From Mucilaginibacter terrenus (GTDB taxonomy: Bacteria > Bacteroidota > Bacteroidia > Sphingobacteriales > Sphingobacteriaceae): a stretch of DNA of 64,000 bases. The DNA lies in the NCBI RefSeq assembly GCF_003432065.1, contig NZ_QWDE01000006.1:62001-126000 (forward strand), in the 5' to 3' direction. The notes under the pieces are model-generated. The model saw only the letters and a list, made by a program, of their open reading frames with translations. It made no database searches and was not told the DNA's origin. Every line of letters starts with the position of its first letter. The first letter of the stretch is position 1. The position numbers and the translations under genes are program-made. Positions 44,481 through 52,320 of the stretch are shown piece by piece.

Positions 44481-44545
44481 AAGTCGCAAGTATTAAGCCT
44501 GGAGCCTGATAACATCAAGACTTATGACCTAATACTCACGACTTA
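44481..44545. repeat. Imperfect inverted repeat between rpsB and tsf
   Basis: AAGTCGCAAGTATTA (44481-44495) and TAATACTCACGACTT (44530-44544) are inverted copies with two mismatches, spaced by 34 bases that hold further AGTCTT-like units. It could form a long hairpin in the mRNA; role unknown. Confidence 0.5.
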
Positions 44546-44551
44546 ATATTA

Positions 44552-45388
44552 TTACTCTTCTGTAGACTCAGCAGTTGGCGCACCGGCCTCAGCTTCTTCT
44601 GCTACTCTTCTGCTGCCACGGCCGCCAGAGGTAGTTTCAGGAGCATCAGCTTTCGCTTTAGCAGCTGCTGCTTCTTTTTCAGTTTCGTCTTCTTTCTCGC
44701 GTTTGCGTTCGTCCAAACCTTCTTCAATAGCTTTGATAATGATACCAGTGATCAAAGAAATTGATTTGGTAGCGTCATCATTCGCAGGAATAGGGAAATC
44801 GATGTTAGAAGGATCAGAGTTTGTATCTACCATCGCGAAAGTCGGGATGTTAAGTTTTAAAGCTTCAGATACAGCAATGTGTTCTTTCTTAACGTCAATA
44901 AGGAATAATGCAGCAGGCAAACGGTTAAGATCAGAGATACCACCTAAAAGGGCCTCTAACTTAATACGCTCACGTTGTATCATCAAACGCTCTTTCTTAG
45001 AAAGGTTGTTATAAGTACCGTCTTTAGTCAATTTATCGATGTTTGACATCTTTTTGATTGACTTACGTACAGTAGCAAAGTTGGTAAGCATACCACCTAA
45101 CCAACGCTCGGTGATGTACGGCATGTTTACGCTTTTTGCATAATCAGCAACAATATCCTTAGCTTGTTTCTTGGTAGCTACGAATAATACCTTACGGCCT
45201 GATTTTACAATTTGTTTTATAGCTGCAGCAGCTTCTTCAACCTTTGCTAAGGTTTTATTTAAATCGATAATGTGGATACCATTGCGCTCCATGAAAATGT
45301 ACTGTGACATTTTCGGGTCCCATTTGCGGGTAAGGTGACCAAAGTGTACACCTGCATCCAGTAAATCCTGATATGTTGTTCTTGCCAT
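44552..45388 (-). CDS. rpsB: 30S ribosomal protein S2
   Basis: A 278-residue ribosomal protein at the body of the small subunit. Motifs: LLDAGVHFGHLTRKWDPKM, FVATKKQAKDIV, ERWLGGMLTNFATVRKSI, and DLNRLPAALFLIDV with TNSDPSNIDFPIPANDD. It carries a 40-residue Ala/Glu-rich C-terminal extension (after DERKREKEDE) typical of Bacteroidota S2. A clear AGGAGG precedes the start. It lies in the order rplM-rpsI-rpsB-tsf on the minus strand. Confidence 0.97.
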   Translation of the reverse strand: MARTTYQDLLDAGVHFGHLTRKWDPKMSQYIFMERNGIHIIDLNKTLAKVEEAAAAIKQIVKSGRKVLFVATKKQAKDIVADYAKSVNMPYITERWLGGMLTNFATVRKSIKKMSNIDKLTKDGTYNNLSKKERLMIQRERIKLEALLGGISDLNRLPAALFLIDVKKEHIAVSEALKLNIPTFAMVDTNSDPSNIDFPIPANDDATKSISLITGIIIKAIEEGLDERKREKEDETEKEAAAAKAKADAPETTSGGRGSRRVAEEAEAGAPTAESTEE

Positions 45389-45397
45389 TGTTGTTTT

Positions 45398-45403
45398 CCT
45401 CCT
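45398..45403 (-). promoter_or_regulatory. Strong Shine-Dalgarno of rpsB
   Basis: AGGAGG on the minus strand, nine bases before the ATG at 45388. The neighbouring rpsI has AAGGAG (45807-45812) at a similar distance. Such sites are unusual in Bacteroidota, where most genes lack them. Confidence 0.6.
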
Positions 45404-45409
45404 AAAATT

Positions 45410-45796
45410 TTAGCGTTTACTGAATTGGAATCTCTTACGTGCTTTTTTGCGACCTGGTTTCTTACGCTCAACCATACGGTCATCACGTGTCATTAAACCT
45501 TTAGCGCGTAAAGCCGGTTTCTTATCCGCATCCAGTTCAACAATAGCTTTCGCAATAGCTAAACGAACGGCTTCTGCCTGTCCTTTTACGCCACCACCTG
45601 CTACATTTACTTTTACATCAAATTTACCTGTAGAACCAGAAACCTCTGTGCTCTGCATAACGATGTATTGTAAAGGTAAGGTAGGGAAGTACTCTTTGTA
45701 ATCTTTACCATTAACGGTAATAGCACCATTGCCTTCGCTTAAGTAGATGCGGGCAACAGCGGTTTTTCTTCTGCCTGAAGTGTTAGTTGTTGGCAT
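45410..45796 (-). CDS. rpsI: 30S ribosomal protein S9
   Basis: A 128-residue ribosomal protein whose C-terminal tail reaches the P-site tRNA. Motifs: SGRRKTAVARIYLSEG at the start, YKEYFPTLPLQYIV in the middle, and the C-terminus KKPGRKKARKRFQFSKR ending in the conserved SKR. It follows rplM by 28 bases, the usual bacterial pair. Confidence 0.98.
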   Translation of the reverse strand: MPTTNTSGRRKTAVARIYLSEGNGAITVNGKDYKEYFPTLPLQYIVMQSTEVSGSTGKFDVKVNVAGGGVKGQAEAVRLAIAKAIVELDADKKPALRAKGLMTRDDRMVERKKPGRKKARKRFQFSKR

Positions 45797-45824
45797 TTGT
45801 TTTTTTCTCCTTAAAAATTAAAAG

Positions 45825-46262
45825 TTAAATGGTTTTTGGGTTCTGAGCCGCGTGAGGATGTTCTGCACCTGCATATACATGCAGATTACCATAAATTGCA
45901 CGGCCCAAACGACTTTTAGGTAACATACCACGAACAGCCTTTTCAATTACGCGTTCTGGATGTTTTGCCATTAACTCCTTAGGAGAAATGAAACGCTGAC
46001 CACCCGGATAACCGGTGTATGAAACATATTGCTTAGACGCAAATTTGTCTCCAGTCAGGCGAACCTTGTCTGCATTAATAACAATTACGTTATCACCGCA
46101 GTCTACGTTTGGGGTGAAACCTGGCTTGTGTTTACCGCGAATCATCATCGCGATCTTTGTGCACAAGCGCCCCAAGATCTCATTGTTAGCGTCAACAACA
46201 ACCCATTCTTTATTAACGGTTTTCTTGTTGGCTGAGACAGTTTTGTAACTTAACGTATTCAC
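45825..46262 (-). CDS. rplM: 50S ribosomal protein L13
   Basis: A 145-residue ribosomal protein of the early 50S assembly. Motifs: VVVDANNEILGRLCTKIA, RGKHKPGFTPNVDCGDNVIVINA (in parts), KELMAKHPERVIEKAVRGMLP and GAEHPHAAQNPK. The start codon is GTG at 46262; it begins NTLSYKTVSANKKTV, which matches the family N-terminus, so the GTG is preferred over any later ATG. First gene of the rplM-rpsI-rpsB-tsf cluster, with a well-formed promoter upstream. Confidence 0.97.
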   Translation of the reverse strand: MNTLSYKTVSANKKTVNKEWVVVDANNEILGRLCTKIAMMIRGKHKPGFTPNVDCGDNVIVINADKVRLTGDKFASKQYVSYTGYPGGQRFISPKELMAKHPERVIEKAVRGMLPKSRLGRAIYGNLHVYAGAEHPHAAQNPKTI

Positions 46263-46316
46263 TTGCTTTAAATTAAATAATTAAACGTTTTTATATACCC
46301 CGCATTTTCGGGACTG

Positions 46317-46346
46317 CAAAGATACGCTTAATTGTTTAATTTACAA
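46317..46346 (-). promoter_or_regulatory. Promoter of the rplM-rpsI cluster
   Basis: On the minus strand: TTG (46344-46346), 19-base spacer, TATCTTTG (46317-46324). The predicted mRNA has a leader of about 50 bases starting near CCCGAAAATGCGGGG, a short stem-loop that could be a regulatory leader. Confidence 0.65.
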
Positions 46347-46389
46347 GTGAGTGCTTTATTTTTATTGAGGGTTTCACGGCATCTCCGTA

Positions 46390-47151
46390 CTACTTTGCCC
46401 CTGCTTGTTTTAAGACCTTATAAATGGCCTTACCCCAAAACTGGCCAAGTGCAACAGCACCCTTAGCATTCGGGTGCAAATAGAATGAGCCCTGCTTGCC
46501 AGGCTCCGCCTGGAAGTCGGTGAGGTAATTTGCTTTAAAGTATTTAAAAGCCCTTTTGTCACCGATAAATACACGACTGTTATATTCTTTAGCTAAATTA
46601 TCCATAACAGGTATATAGCTTTCCAGCCGGGACAAGCCTTTCTGCAGGTATTTAGCACCATTATAGGTGTTTGGACTATACCAGACCGGGTGTTGATAGA
46701 TTACTATTGCGTTAGGAAAGTCTGTTAATAACCGATCTGTTATCGCTTTAACATTGGTGCGGTAATCTGGTGGGGCGACCGGTGCGCCATGGGTACCCTG
46801 TACCGCGCTATCATTGGTTCCCAACTTTATTGAAAACACCAACTGTCCTGACGTAAAGATTTTAGCAGCATCTTCAACAGCAGAAAAAGCTGGCGTACCC
46901 GGCAAGAAATCCAATGTGGTATAACCACTGTGCCCCTGATTGCTGAAGCTTACAGAATCGATACCTTTTTGTTTACGAAGCCAGTCTGCCGCAACAGCAG
47001 GTGGCGCTTCTACTGAAGGATTACTTAGGCCTGCACCGTAGGTAATGCTGTTACCTATAAACACAATGTTTACCCTTTTGCCTTGAGCTTTCGAACCAGA
47101 CATCACCATTCCAAATGCAACAACAAGCAAGAAAGCACACTTCTTTACCAT
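46390..47151 (-). CDS. Secreted SGNH/GDSL-type hydrolase
   Basis: A 253-residue exported hydrolase. The first 22 residues are a signal peptide (MVMSGSKAQG). Block I is VFIGNSITYGAG with the catalytic serine replaced in spacing as GNSIT; block III shows KLGTNDSAV with Asn; block V near the C-terminus is FYLHPNAKGAVALG with the catalytic Asp/His region (LHPN). The family acts on esters of carbohydrates or lipids. The gene starts seven bases inside the end of the aldo/keto reductase gene, so the two are coupled. Substrate unknown. Confidence 0.88.
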   Translation of the reverse strand: MVKKCAFLLVVAFGMVMSGSKAQGKRVNIVFIGNSITYGAGLSNPSVEAPPAVAADWLRKQKGIDSVSFSNQGHSGYTTLDFLPGTPAFSAVEDAAKIFTSGQLVFSIKLGTNDSAVQGTHGAPVAPPDYRTNVKAITDRLLTDFPNAIVIYQHPVWYSPNTYNGAKYLQKGLSRLESYIPVMDNLAKEYNSRVFIGDKRAFKYFKANYLTDFQAEPGKQGSFYLHPNAKGAVALGQFWGKAIYKVLKQAGAK

Positions 47152-48173
47152 AATCGCCGCTTCTCTACTTTATCGTAAAAGCCACCAAAAGAATTCATCT
47201 TAACGGCATCTTCATTAAAGAAATCACCCGGGAAGCCCAGTTCAATTTTACTGACTTCATTAAGCCTATTTATCTGCTCTGCCGACAGACTTACGTCCAC
47301 CGTTTTTAGGTTGTCTTTTATTTGATCTATCTTTGTTGCACCAACAATGGGTATGCATTGGAAACCTTTACTCATTGTCCATTGCAGGGCAACATGGCTT
47401 TCAGATACGCCAAGCTCCTGCGCTATCTCCATCACCACACGGGTTATCTTTTCGGCGCGCTCGTTTAGGCGGTTGCTTTCAGGTTTTATACGACCTCTAT
47501 CTCCTTTAAGGTACTTACCGGTAAGTGCCCCGCCGGCAAGAGGTGCCCAGGGCGTAACTGTCATGCCAAAATGCTTTGCCATGGGAATGAGCTCGCGCTC
47601 GGCAGTACGTGCCAGTAAGCTGTACTCAACCTGTAAAGCTATAAACTGGCTCCAGCCCATTAATTCGGCTAAGGTATTTCCTTTAGCTACCACCCATGCA
47701 GGTGTATCGCTTATAGCAGCATAGGTGACTTTACCTTGTTTAATCAAGTCGTCCATAGCGCGGAGTACCTCATCTATAGGTGTGATGTCGTCCCATATGT
47801 GCAGATAAAGTACATCTATAAAGTCCGTTTTAAGGCGTTTGAGGCTTTCCTCAACGCTGCGCATCATATTTTTGCGATTATTGCCGCTGGCGTTGGGATT
47901 GGTTTGATTGTCCTTAAGGGTATACTTAGTAGCCACTACAAAGTAGTCGCGGTCGTGGTTACTCAGGTAATCGCCAATTATCTTTTCGCTGGTACCCAGT
48001 TTGTAAATATTAGCGGTGTCCAGGAAATTTCCGCCTGCCTCAGCATAGGCGTCCATTATTTCGAAGCTGGTTGAGGCATCGGCACCCCAGCCGGCTTCGG
48101 TGCCGAAGCCCATTGTACCCAGGCATAGTTCAGATACTTTAAGGCCGCTGCGGCCCAGTAGCTTGTATTTCAT
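47145..48173 (-). CDS. Aldo/keto reductase
   Basis: A 342-residue NADPH-dependent (beta/alpha)8-barrel oxidoreductase. The catalytic tetrad is visible: Asp in FLDTANIY with Tyr, Lys in VATKYTLK, and His in LYLHIWDD. The N-terminus MKYKLLGRSGLKVSELCLGTMGFG is the usual start (landmark), and IPIVGATKIDQI near the C-terminus forms the cofactor site. It resembles the YajO/YeaE-like group acting on small aldehydes or sugars. It overlaps the GDSL hydrolase gene by seven bases. Confidence 0.92.
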   Translation of the reverse strand: MKYKLLGRSGLKVSELCLGTMGFGTEAGWGADASTSFEIMDAYAEAGGNFLDTANIYKLGTSEKIIGDYLSNHDRDYFVVATKYTLKDNQTNPNASGNNRKNMMRSVEESLKRLKTDFIDVLYLHIWDDITPIDEVLRAMDDLIKQGKVTYAAISDTPAWVVAKGNTLAELMGWSQFIALQVEYSLLARTAERELIPMAKHFGMTVTPWAPLAGGALTGKYLKGDRGRIKPESNRLNERAEKITRVVMEIAQELGVSESHVALQWTMSKGFQCIPIVGATKIDQIKDNLKTVDVSLSAEQINRLNEVSKIELGFPGDFFNEDAVKMNSFGGFYDKVEKRRLW

Positions 48174-48286
48174 ATCAACAAGATGTTTTTAGATTAACCA
48201 GTTAGCGCAAATGCTGTTTTAAGTACTATAAAAGCCTTAGTAAACAATAGTGCGTCCTGCTTGTAAATATACTAAACATCTGCACC

Positions 48287-48613
48287 ATGAAGATAATCAC
48301 CTTACATAAGCCGGTAAATATAGATGAGCTATACCAGCACATACACGATAAGCTCAACCCGTTCTTTCACGAGCAACGCAACAGCGACATTAGCTTTACA
48401 GTAACCAATACCCCTGTTGGAATAACCATAACTCAACCGGAATTTTACGAAGGTGCCCTGTTCACTATAGCGGTGCAGGACGACCAGCTTTGGATAACAC
48501 GCAATGAACACTATGTCGACGACATTAACTCTATCACTATAGAATCCATATTAAACAGCTTGTTTGAACAGGTATCCGGCGGGCTGGGAACTGATTTAGT
48601 ACAAGAAGGCTAG
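48287..48613 (+). CDS. Hypothetical small cytoplasmic protein
   Basis: A 108-residue protein I do not recognise. It has no signal or membrane segment. The composition is mixed, with His-rich N-terminal part (HKPVNIDELYQHIHDKL), then alternating beta-like segments. It stands alone between an aldo/keto reductase and an acyl-ACP desaturase in opposite orientation. Coding potential is good; the function is unknown. Confidence 0.55.
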   Translation: MKIITLHKPVNIDELYQHIHDKLNPFFHEQRNSDISFTVTNTPVGITITQPEFYEGALFTIAVQDDQLWITRNEHYVDDINSITIESILNSLFEQVSGGLGTDLVQEG

Positions 48614-48745
48614 CACCTGCAATAAATGCGTTTTATCACCTCTAAAAAGCAATTTTAGGTAAAAAATCTGAGCAGAAATCTTCAATTTCCACACTTTTTT
48701 GAAAGCAGGGGATTAATTGCAGGCAAACAAAACGGGTACTTAAAA

Positions 48746-49726
48746 TTATCCGTGTATCCAGCTGAATTTGTACTCCAACCCCGGGTTGCGCATACGCTCG
48801 GCGACGCGTAGCAGACGGTCAGGAAGTTTCATGATGTAGTCGCGCGCTTTTTCACCATCCTCCTGAAGATCGGTAAGGCTTTCAATGCGCCAGTCTACTA
48901 TAAGCTCTTTCAGGATGTCTACATAATCAATAGCGGTGTAGATACCCAGGCGCTCGGCAGCATCAGTAAAGTGGCCAAAGGTCTGGCCTATTTTTAAACC
49001 AACTTCGCGGAGGAAATGTGCCGGCATTACAATTTTTTTACGCATCATATCCTCAAAGGCCAGCATTGCCTCGTTGGCATCTACTTCAAATATTTTCTCA
49101 ATAAAGTATTTGTAAGCCTTGGCATGCCTTGCCTCATCGGCAGCAATTACGCCGCACATTTTAGACAGTAAGGTATCGCCATCCTTTTTAGCTTGAGATG
49201 CCACCCTGCGGTGCGATATGTTTGTAGCTAATTCCTGAAAGGAAGTGTAAATAAAATTACGGTAGGGGTCATGACCTGTGCCGATATCAAACCCGTCGGC
49301 AATAAGCCACTGGGTAGATATTTCCATCATGCGCATATCAACACGCCCGGTCAAATAAAGGTACTTGTTCAGCAGGTCGCCATGGCGGTTCTCTTCGGCA
49401 GTCCAGTAACGGGTCCACTTCATCCAGCCACCCTCTTCGTCGCGGCTTACGCCCTCAACCATGGTTAGCCATGATTCATATGTGGGCAAAGCTTCTTCAG
49501 TAATGGTGTCCCCTATTAAAACTGCAATAAGGTCGTAAGAAAGGCCTCTGGCACTTTCCTGCAACTCCTTAATTTCGTTAAAGAAAGTAGGTCTTGAAGC
49601 GTCTGGTAAAAAATCTGACGGCTGCCAAATAGAATCGATAGGTTTTAAAAAATCCATCATCTTCTCCAGCATAAACTGCTGTATATGGCCCATTACCTCT
49701 TTACGTTTTTCCTCAAAAAACTGCAT
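48746..49726 (-). CDS. Acyl-[acyl-carrier-protein] desaturase
   Basis: A 326-residue soluble di-iron enzyme of the plant-type stearoyl-ACP desaturase family, which inserts a double bond into acyl-ACP. Iron ligands are visible: the first motif in TAEENRHGDLLNKY and the second in AADEARHAKAYKYF. The N-terminal FLKPIDSIWQPSDFLPD is typical of the family. Length is normal for bacterial members. A TACCTTTG element lies 17 bases upstream of the ATG. Confidence 0.95.
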   Translation of the reverse strand: MQFFEEKRKEVMGHIQQFMLEKMMDFLKPIDSIWQPSDFLPDASRPTFFNEIKELQESARGLSYDLIAVLIGDTITEEALPTYESWLTMVEGVSRDEEGGWMKWTRYWTAEENRHGDLLNKYLYLTGRVDMRMMEISTQWLIADGFDIGTGHDPYRNFIYTSFQELATNISHRRVASQAKKDGDTLLSKMCGVIAADEARHAKAYKYFIEKIFEVDANEAMLAFEDMMRKKIVMPAHFLREVGLKIGQTFGHFTDAAERLGIYTAIDYVDILKELIVDWRIESLTDLQEDGEKARDYIMKLPDRLLRVAERMRNPGLEYKFSWIHG

Positions 49727-49743
49727 AGTAAACTTTTAGCTTA

Positions 49744-49751
49744 CAAAGGTA
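49744..49751 (-). promoter_or_regulatory. Bacteroidota -7 element for the desaturase
   Basis: The minus strand reads TACCTTTG (TAnnTTTG), 17 bases upstream of the ATG at 49726. Confidence 0.5.
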
Positions 49752-49766
49752 AGCAATTTAATGAAA

Positions 49767-50915
49767 CTATTGTTTTGGAGATACATAATCTATCGCCCTC
49801 TTCATGCTTTCAGACAAGTTTTTTATAGCTGGCGGGCCATTAAAAATAGAGAAGTTTGTATTGTAGTCCCAGAGTATGCCCGGTATGCCGAGCTGCCTTA
49901 AACTTTTACGTACGGCTGCAACGTACCTGCTGCGGCTGCCTTCGTCGGTATACTTGCGGTAAACGCCATATTCGCTGCACAAAAGCGGCACGTAGTATTT
50001 ATCTCCCCAGCTCTTAGCTATTTGCAGCTTATCTTTTACAGATTGCTCGTTGCCGTCTGTTGGGTACTGCTTGTAATTGGCTTCTCCTGGTGTATTTATT
50101 GCTTTAGGGTTAATTGCAGGATAAGCTTTAGCATCATACGGGAAAGGAATGCCGGTGGTAGCCATTTGGTCGCCCACCCAGTCAGCTCCCTGATGGGTAA
50201 ATAAAAAGGGTTCGTAAAAGTGGAACGTGTAAATGATGTTCTCATCTGCCAGGCGCTCCATACGGCTCAATTCGTAAATGCTGTTATAGTTAGATGCGCC
50301 AACCAGCAGCGTACGCTTTTTGTCTTTCTGCCGTATAGCTGTTACAATGTTATAAGCCGCATCTTTCCACACTTTGGGGTCCATGTGGGGAGGTTCGTTG
50401 TAAATCTCAAAGAACAGCCTGTCGGCACTTTCTTTAGCATACCTTTTGGTTAACAATAACCATAAGTTAATAGCTTTGGATGTTTCGCCTTTAAAATTAT
50501 TATCATTTATTTTACCATAGTGATAATCTATTATCAACTTTATATCGTAAACCTTACATTGTTTCAAAACATCATCAATGTGTGTAAATACTTTCTCAAC
50601 GGGGATTTGCTTTGAAGAGAAATACTCAAACGCTACCGGTAAGCGCAGGCTTTGGATCTTAAGCCGCTTAAATAACTCCCAATCGCTCTGCGAAAGTGGG
50701 CTTTTAAGTAAAACATCGCTATTCCAATACTGTTCAAGCCAAGAGATACTTATTCCGTTGTTGAGGCTTTTAGCACGTTTAAAGGCCACCAGCCGTTCTT
50801 TTGAAGGTGTTGGATTGCTTTTTGCATCAAAAGGTTGCATCGTAATCATTAATATAATAACGAGCAGCTGATTTAGCAATTTACTTGTGCCTGTATGGAG
50901 TGTTGTTTTTTTCAA
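49767..50915 (-). CDS. Secreted GH5-family endoglycanase
   Basis: A 382-residue exported glycoside hydrolase with an N-terminal hydrophobic signal (about 12-33). The GH5 TIM-barrel landmarks are present: SLRLPVAFEYF, LIIDYHYG, the acid/base Glu174 in FFEIYNEPP and the nucleophile Glu315 in LLCSEYGVY. The nearest known activities are cellulase and mannanase. It is divergent from the histidine kinase at 50957 with only 41 bases between starts, so it shares a control region with the exopolysaccharide genes. By analogy with BcsZ, it may trim the polymer made by that locus; inference. Confidence 0.9.
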   Translation of the reverse strand: MKKTTLHTGTSKLLNQLLVIILMITMQPFDAKSNPTPSKERLVAFKRAKSLNNGISISWLEQYWNSDVLLKSPLSQSDWELFKRLKIQSLRLPVAFEYFSSKQIPVEKVFTHIDDVLKQCKVYDIKLIIDYHYGKINDNNFKGETSKAINLWLLLTKRYAKESADRLFFEIYNEPPHMDPKVWKDAAYNIVTAIRQKDKKRTLLVGASNYNSIYELSRMERLADENIIYTFHFYEPFLFTHQGADWVGDQMATTGIPFPYDAKAYPAINPKAINTPGEANYKQYPTDGNEQSVKDKLQIAKSWGDKYYVPLLCSEYGVYRKYTDEGSRSRYVAAVRKSLRQLGIPGILWDYNTNFSIFNGPPAIKNLSESMKRAIDYVSPKQ

Positions 50916-50956
50916 ACCTGTATATGCAGTTAACTGATCGGAAATTTTTATAACCT

Positions 50957-52306
50957 ATGTTTGTTCAAATATCCAAAGAGGAATATAAGAAGGAAGTCCT
51001 TAAAAAGGCGTGGTACCAAACCAATAACATTATTTGGTCAATAATTTTCCTGTACCCCATCTTTAGTATAATCGACTTTATTTACGCCAACAACATTTGG
51101 TTACAGTTTCTTATCGTACGCATAATAACCGTACTTATTATACTTGGTTTGTACAACTTCTTTCAAACCAAAAAATACAACTATCGCTTGCTGCTGCATA
51201 TCGCGTTTTTCCTGCTCTCTGCAACTTCCGCCATTTTGTGCAACGTAGTTAATATTCAGGATCAGCTTATTTATTTTCTTACGTACTCTGCAATACTGTT
51301 ATTTTTTAACCTGCAGGTGTTTTGGGAGCCTGTAAACTCAATTATACAAACACTTGTGGCCATCCTGCTGCTGGCATTGTTTTATAAATTGTTTAGCGAA
51401 TACACGCTGGACCTTGTTGTTCAAAACGGAGGTAACTTCTTTTTTGTTATCGCATTTATATCGTGCCTTATTCCAAATGCCCGGTACAAGGTAATGGCTC
51501 GTGATGTTCGGTCGCAAATATTGATAGAAAAGTCCAACGATCAGCTGAAGGAGCAAAACCGCGACATTAACGAAAAGAACAACATTATAGACCGCCAGTA
51601 TGAGCAACTGCGCAAGCTGGATGATCAGAAAAACAGTTTTATAAACATTGCCGGGCACGACCTGAAAAATCTTATTGGGCAGATAACCATGAGTAACAAT
51701 ATGCTCCGCGAGGAAGATTATCGCCTTAGTACTGACCAAAAGGAGTTTAGCAATTTTATAGCCGAATCGGCCGATAAGATGCTTTACATGCTGAACAAGC
51801 TGATGGACGTTAAGGAGATTGAGTCGCCGGAGATGAAGTTTAACATGGAGATATTTGATATAAACTCCGAGGTAACGCACGTGTTTAGAGGCTTACAGGA
51901 AACTGCCCAGATGAAGAACATTCACCTGGTAGATAATATACTTAAGCTGCCGCTTAATGTTAAATTAGATAGGGTATTCACCGGGCAGGTATTCCAAAAT
52001 TTGCTATCAAACGCCATCAAGTTCTCGCAGACGAATAACAATATTAAGGTTGTTACCAGCCTGCAGCGCCAGAAATTTGTTTTCGAAATAATTGATGAAG
52101 GGGTGGCTATAGGCCAGCAGGAACTTGATATGATGTTTAACAAGCTTAAAACGCTTAACGATGCATCATCTGGCAACGTAGAGAGCCGACTTGGCTTGGG
52201 CCTTTCTATTGCCAAACTCATGACCAAAGAACTTGGTGGTGAACTTACCTACCGTAGTGATGATAACGGTAACTATTTCAGAGTAGAATTTTACGTAATA
52301 AACTAA
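50957..52306 (+). CDS. Polytopic sensor histidine kinase of the exopolysaccharide locus
   Basis: A 449-residue kinase. The N-terminal 180 residues contain six hydrophobic segments with little loop sequence, a membrane-embedded sensor. A coiled-coil linker (about 185-225: EKSNDQLKEQNRDINEKNN) leads to HisKA with His234 in NIAGHDLKNLIGQI, a GHDLKN-type H-box, and HATPase with NLLSNAIKFS, DEGVAIG and SRLGLGLSIAKL. It lacks a receiver domain, and no response regulator gene is near. It starts the co-directional run with BcsB-like and glycosyltransferase genes (14-base gap), suggesting it controls or belongs to that system. Confidence 0.9.
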   Translation: MFVQISKEEYKKEVLKKAWYQTNNIIWSIIFLYPIFSIIDFIYANNIWLQFLIVRIITVLIILGLYNFFQTKKYNYRLLLHIAFFLLSATSAILCNVVNIQDQLIYFLTYSAILLFFNLQVFWEPVNSIIQTLVAILLLALFYKLFSEYTLDLVVQNGGNFFFVIAFISCLIPNARYKVMARDVRSQILIEKSNDQLKEQNRDINEKNNIIDRQYEQLRKLDDQKNSFINIAGHDLKNLIGQITMSNNMLREEDYRLSTDQKEFSNFIAESADKMLYMLNKLMDVKEIESPEMKFNMEIFDINSEVTHVFRGLQETAQMKNIHLVDNILKLPLNVKLDRVFTGQVFQNLLSNAIKFSQTNNNIKVVTSLQRQKFVFEIIDEGVAIGQQELDMMFNKLKTLNDASSGNVESRLGLGLSIAKLMTKELGGELTYRSDDNGNYFRVEFYVIN

Positions 52307-52320
52307 CAGATACCAATCGG

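Noticed and set aside
46800-47100. The GDSL hydrolase as a possible carbohydrate-active partner of the polysaccharide locus
   Set aside because: It is 3 kb away, on the opposite strand, and coupled to an aldo/keto reductase, so there is no positional support.
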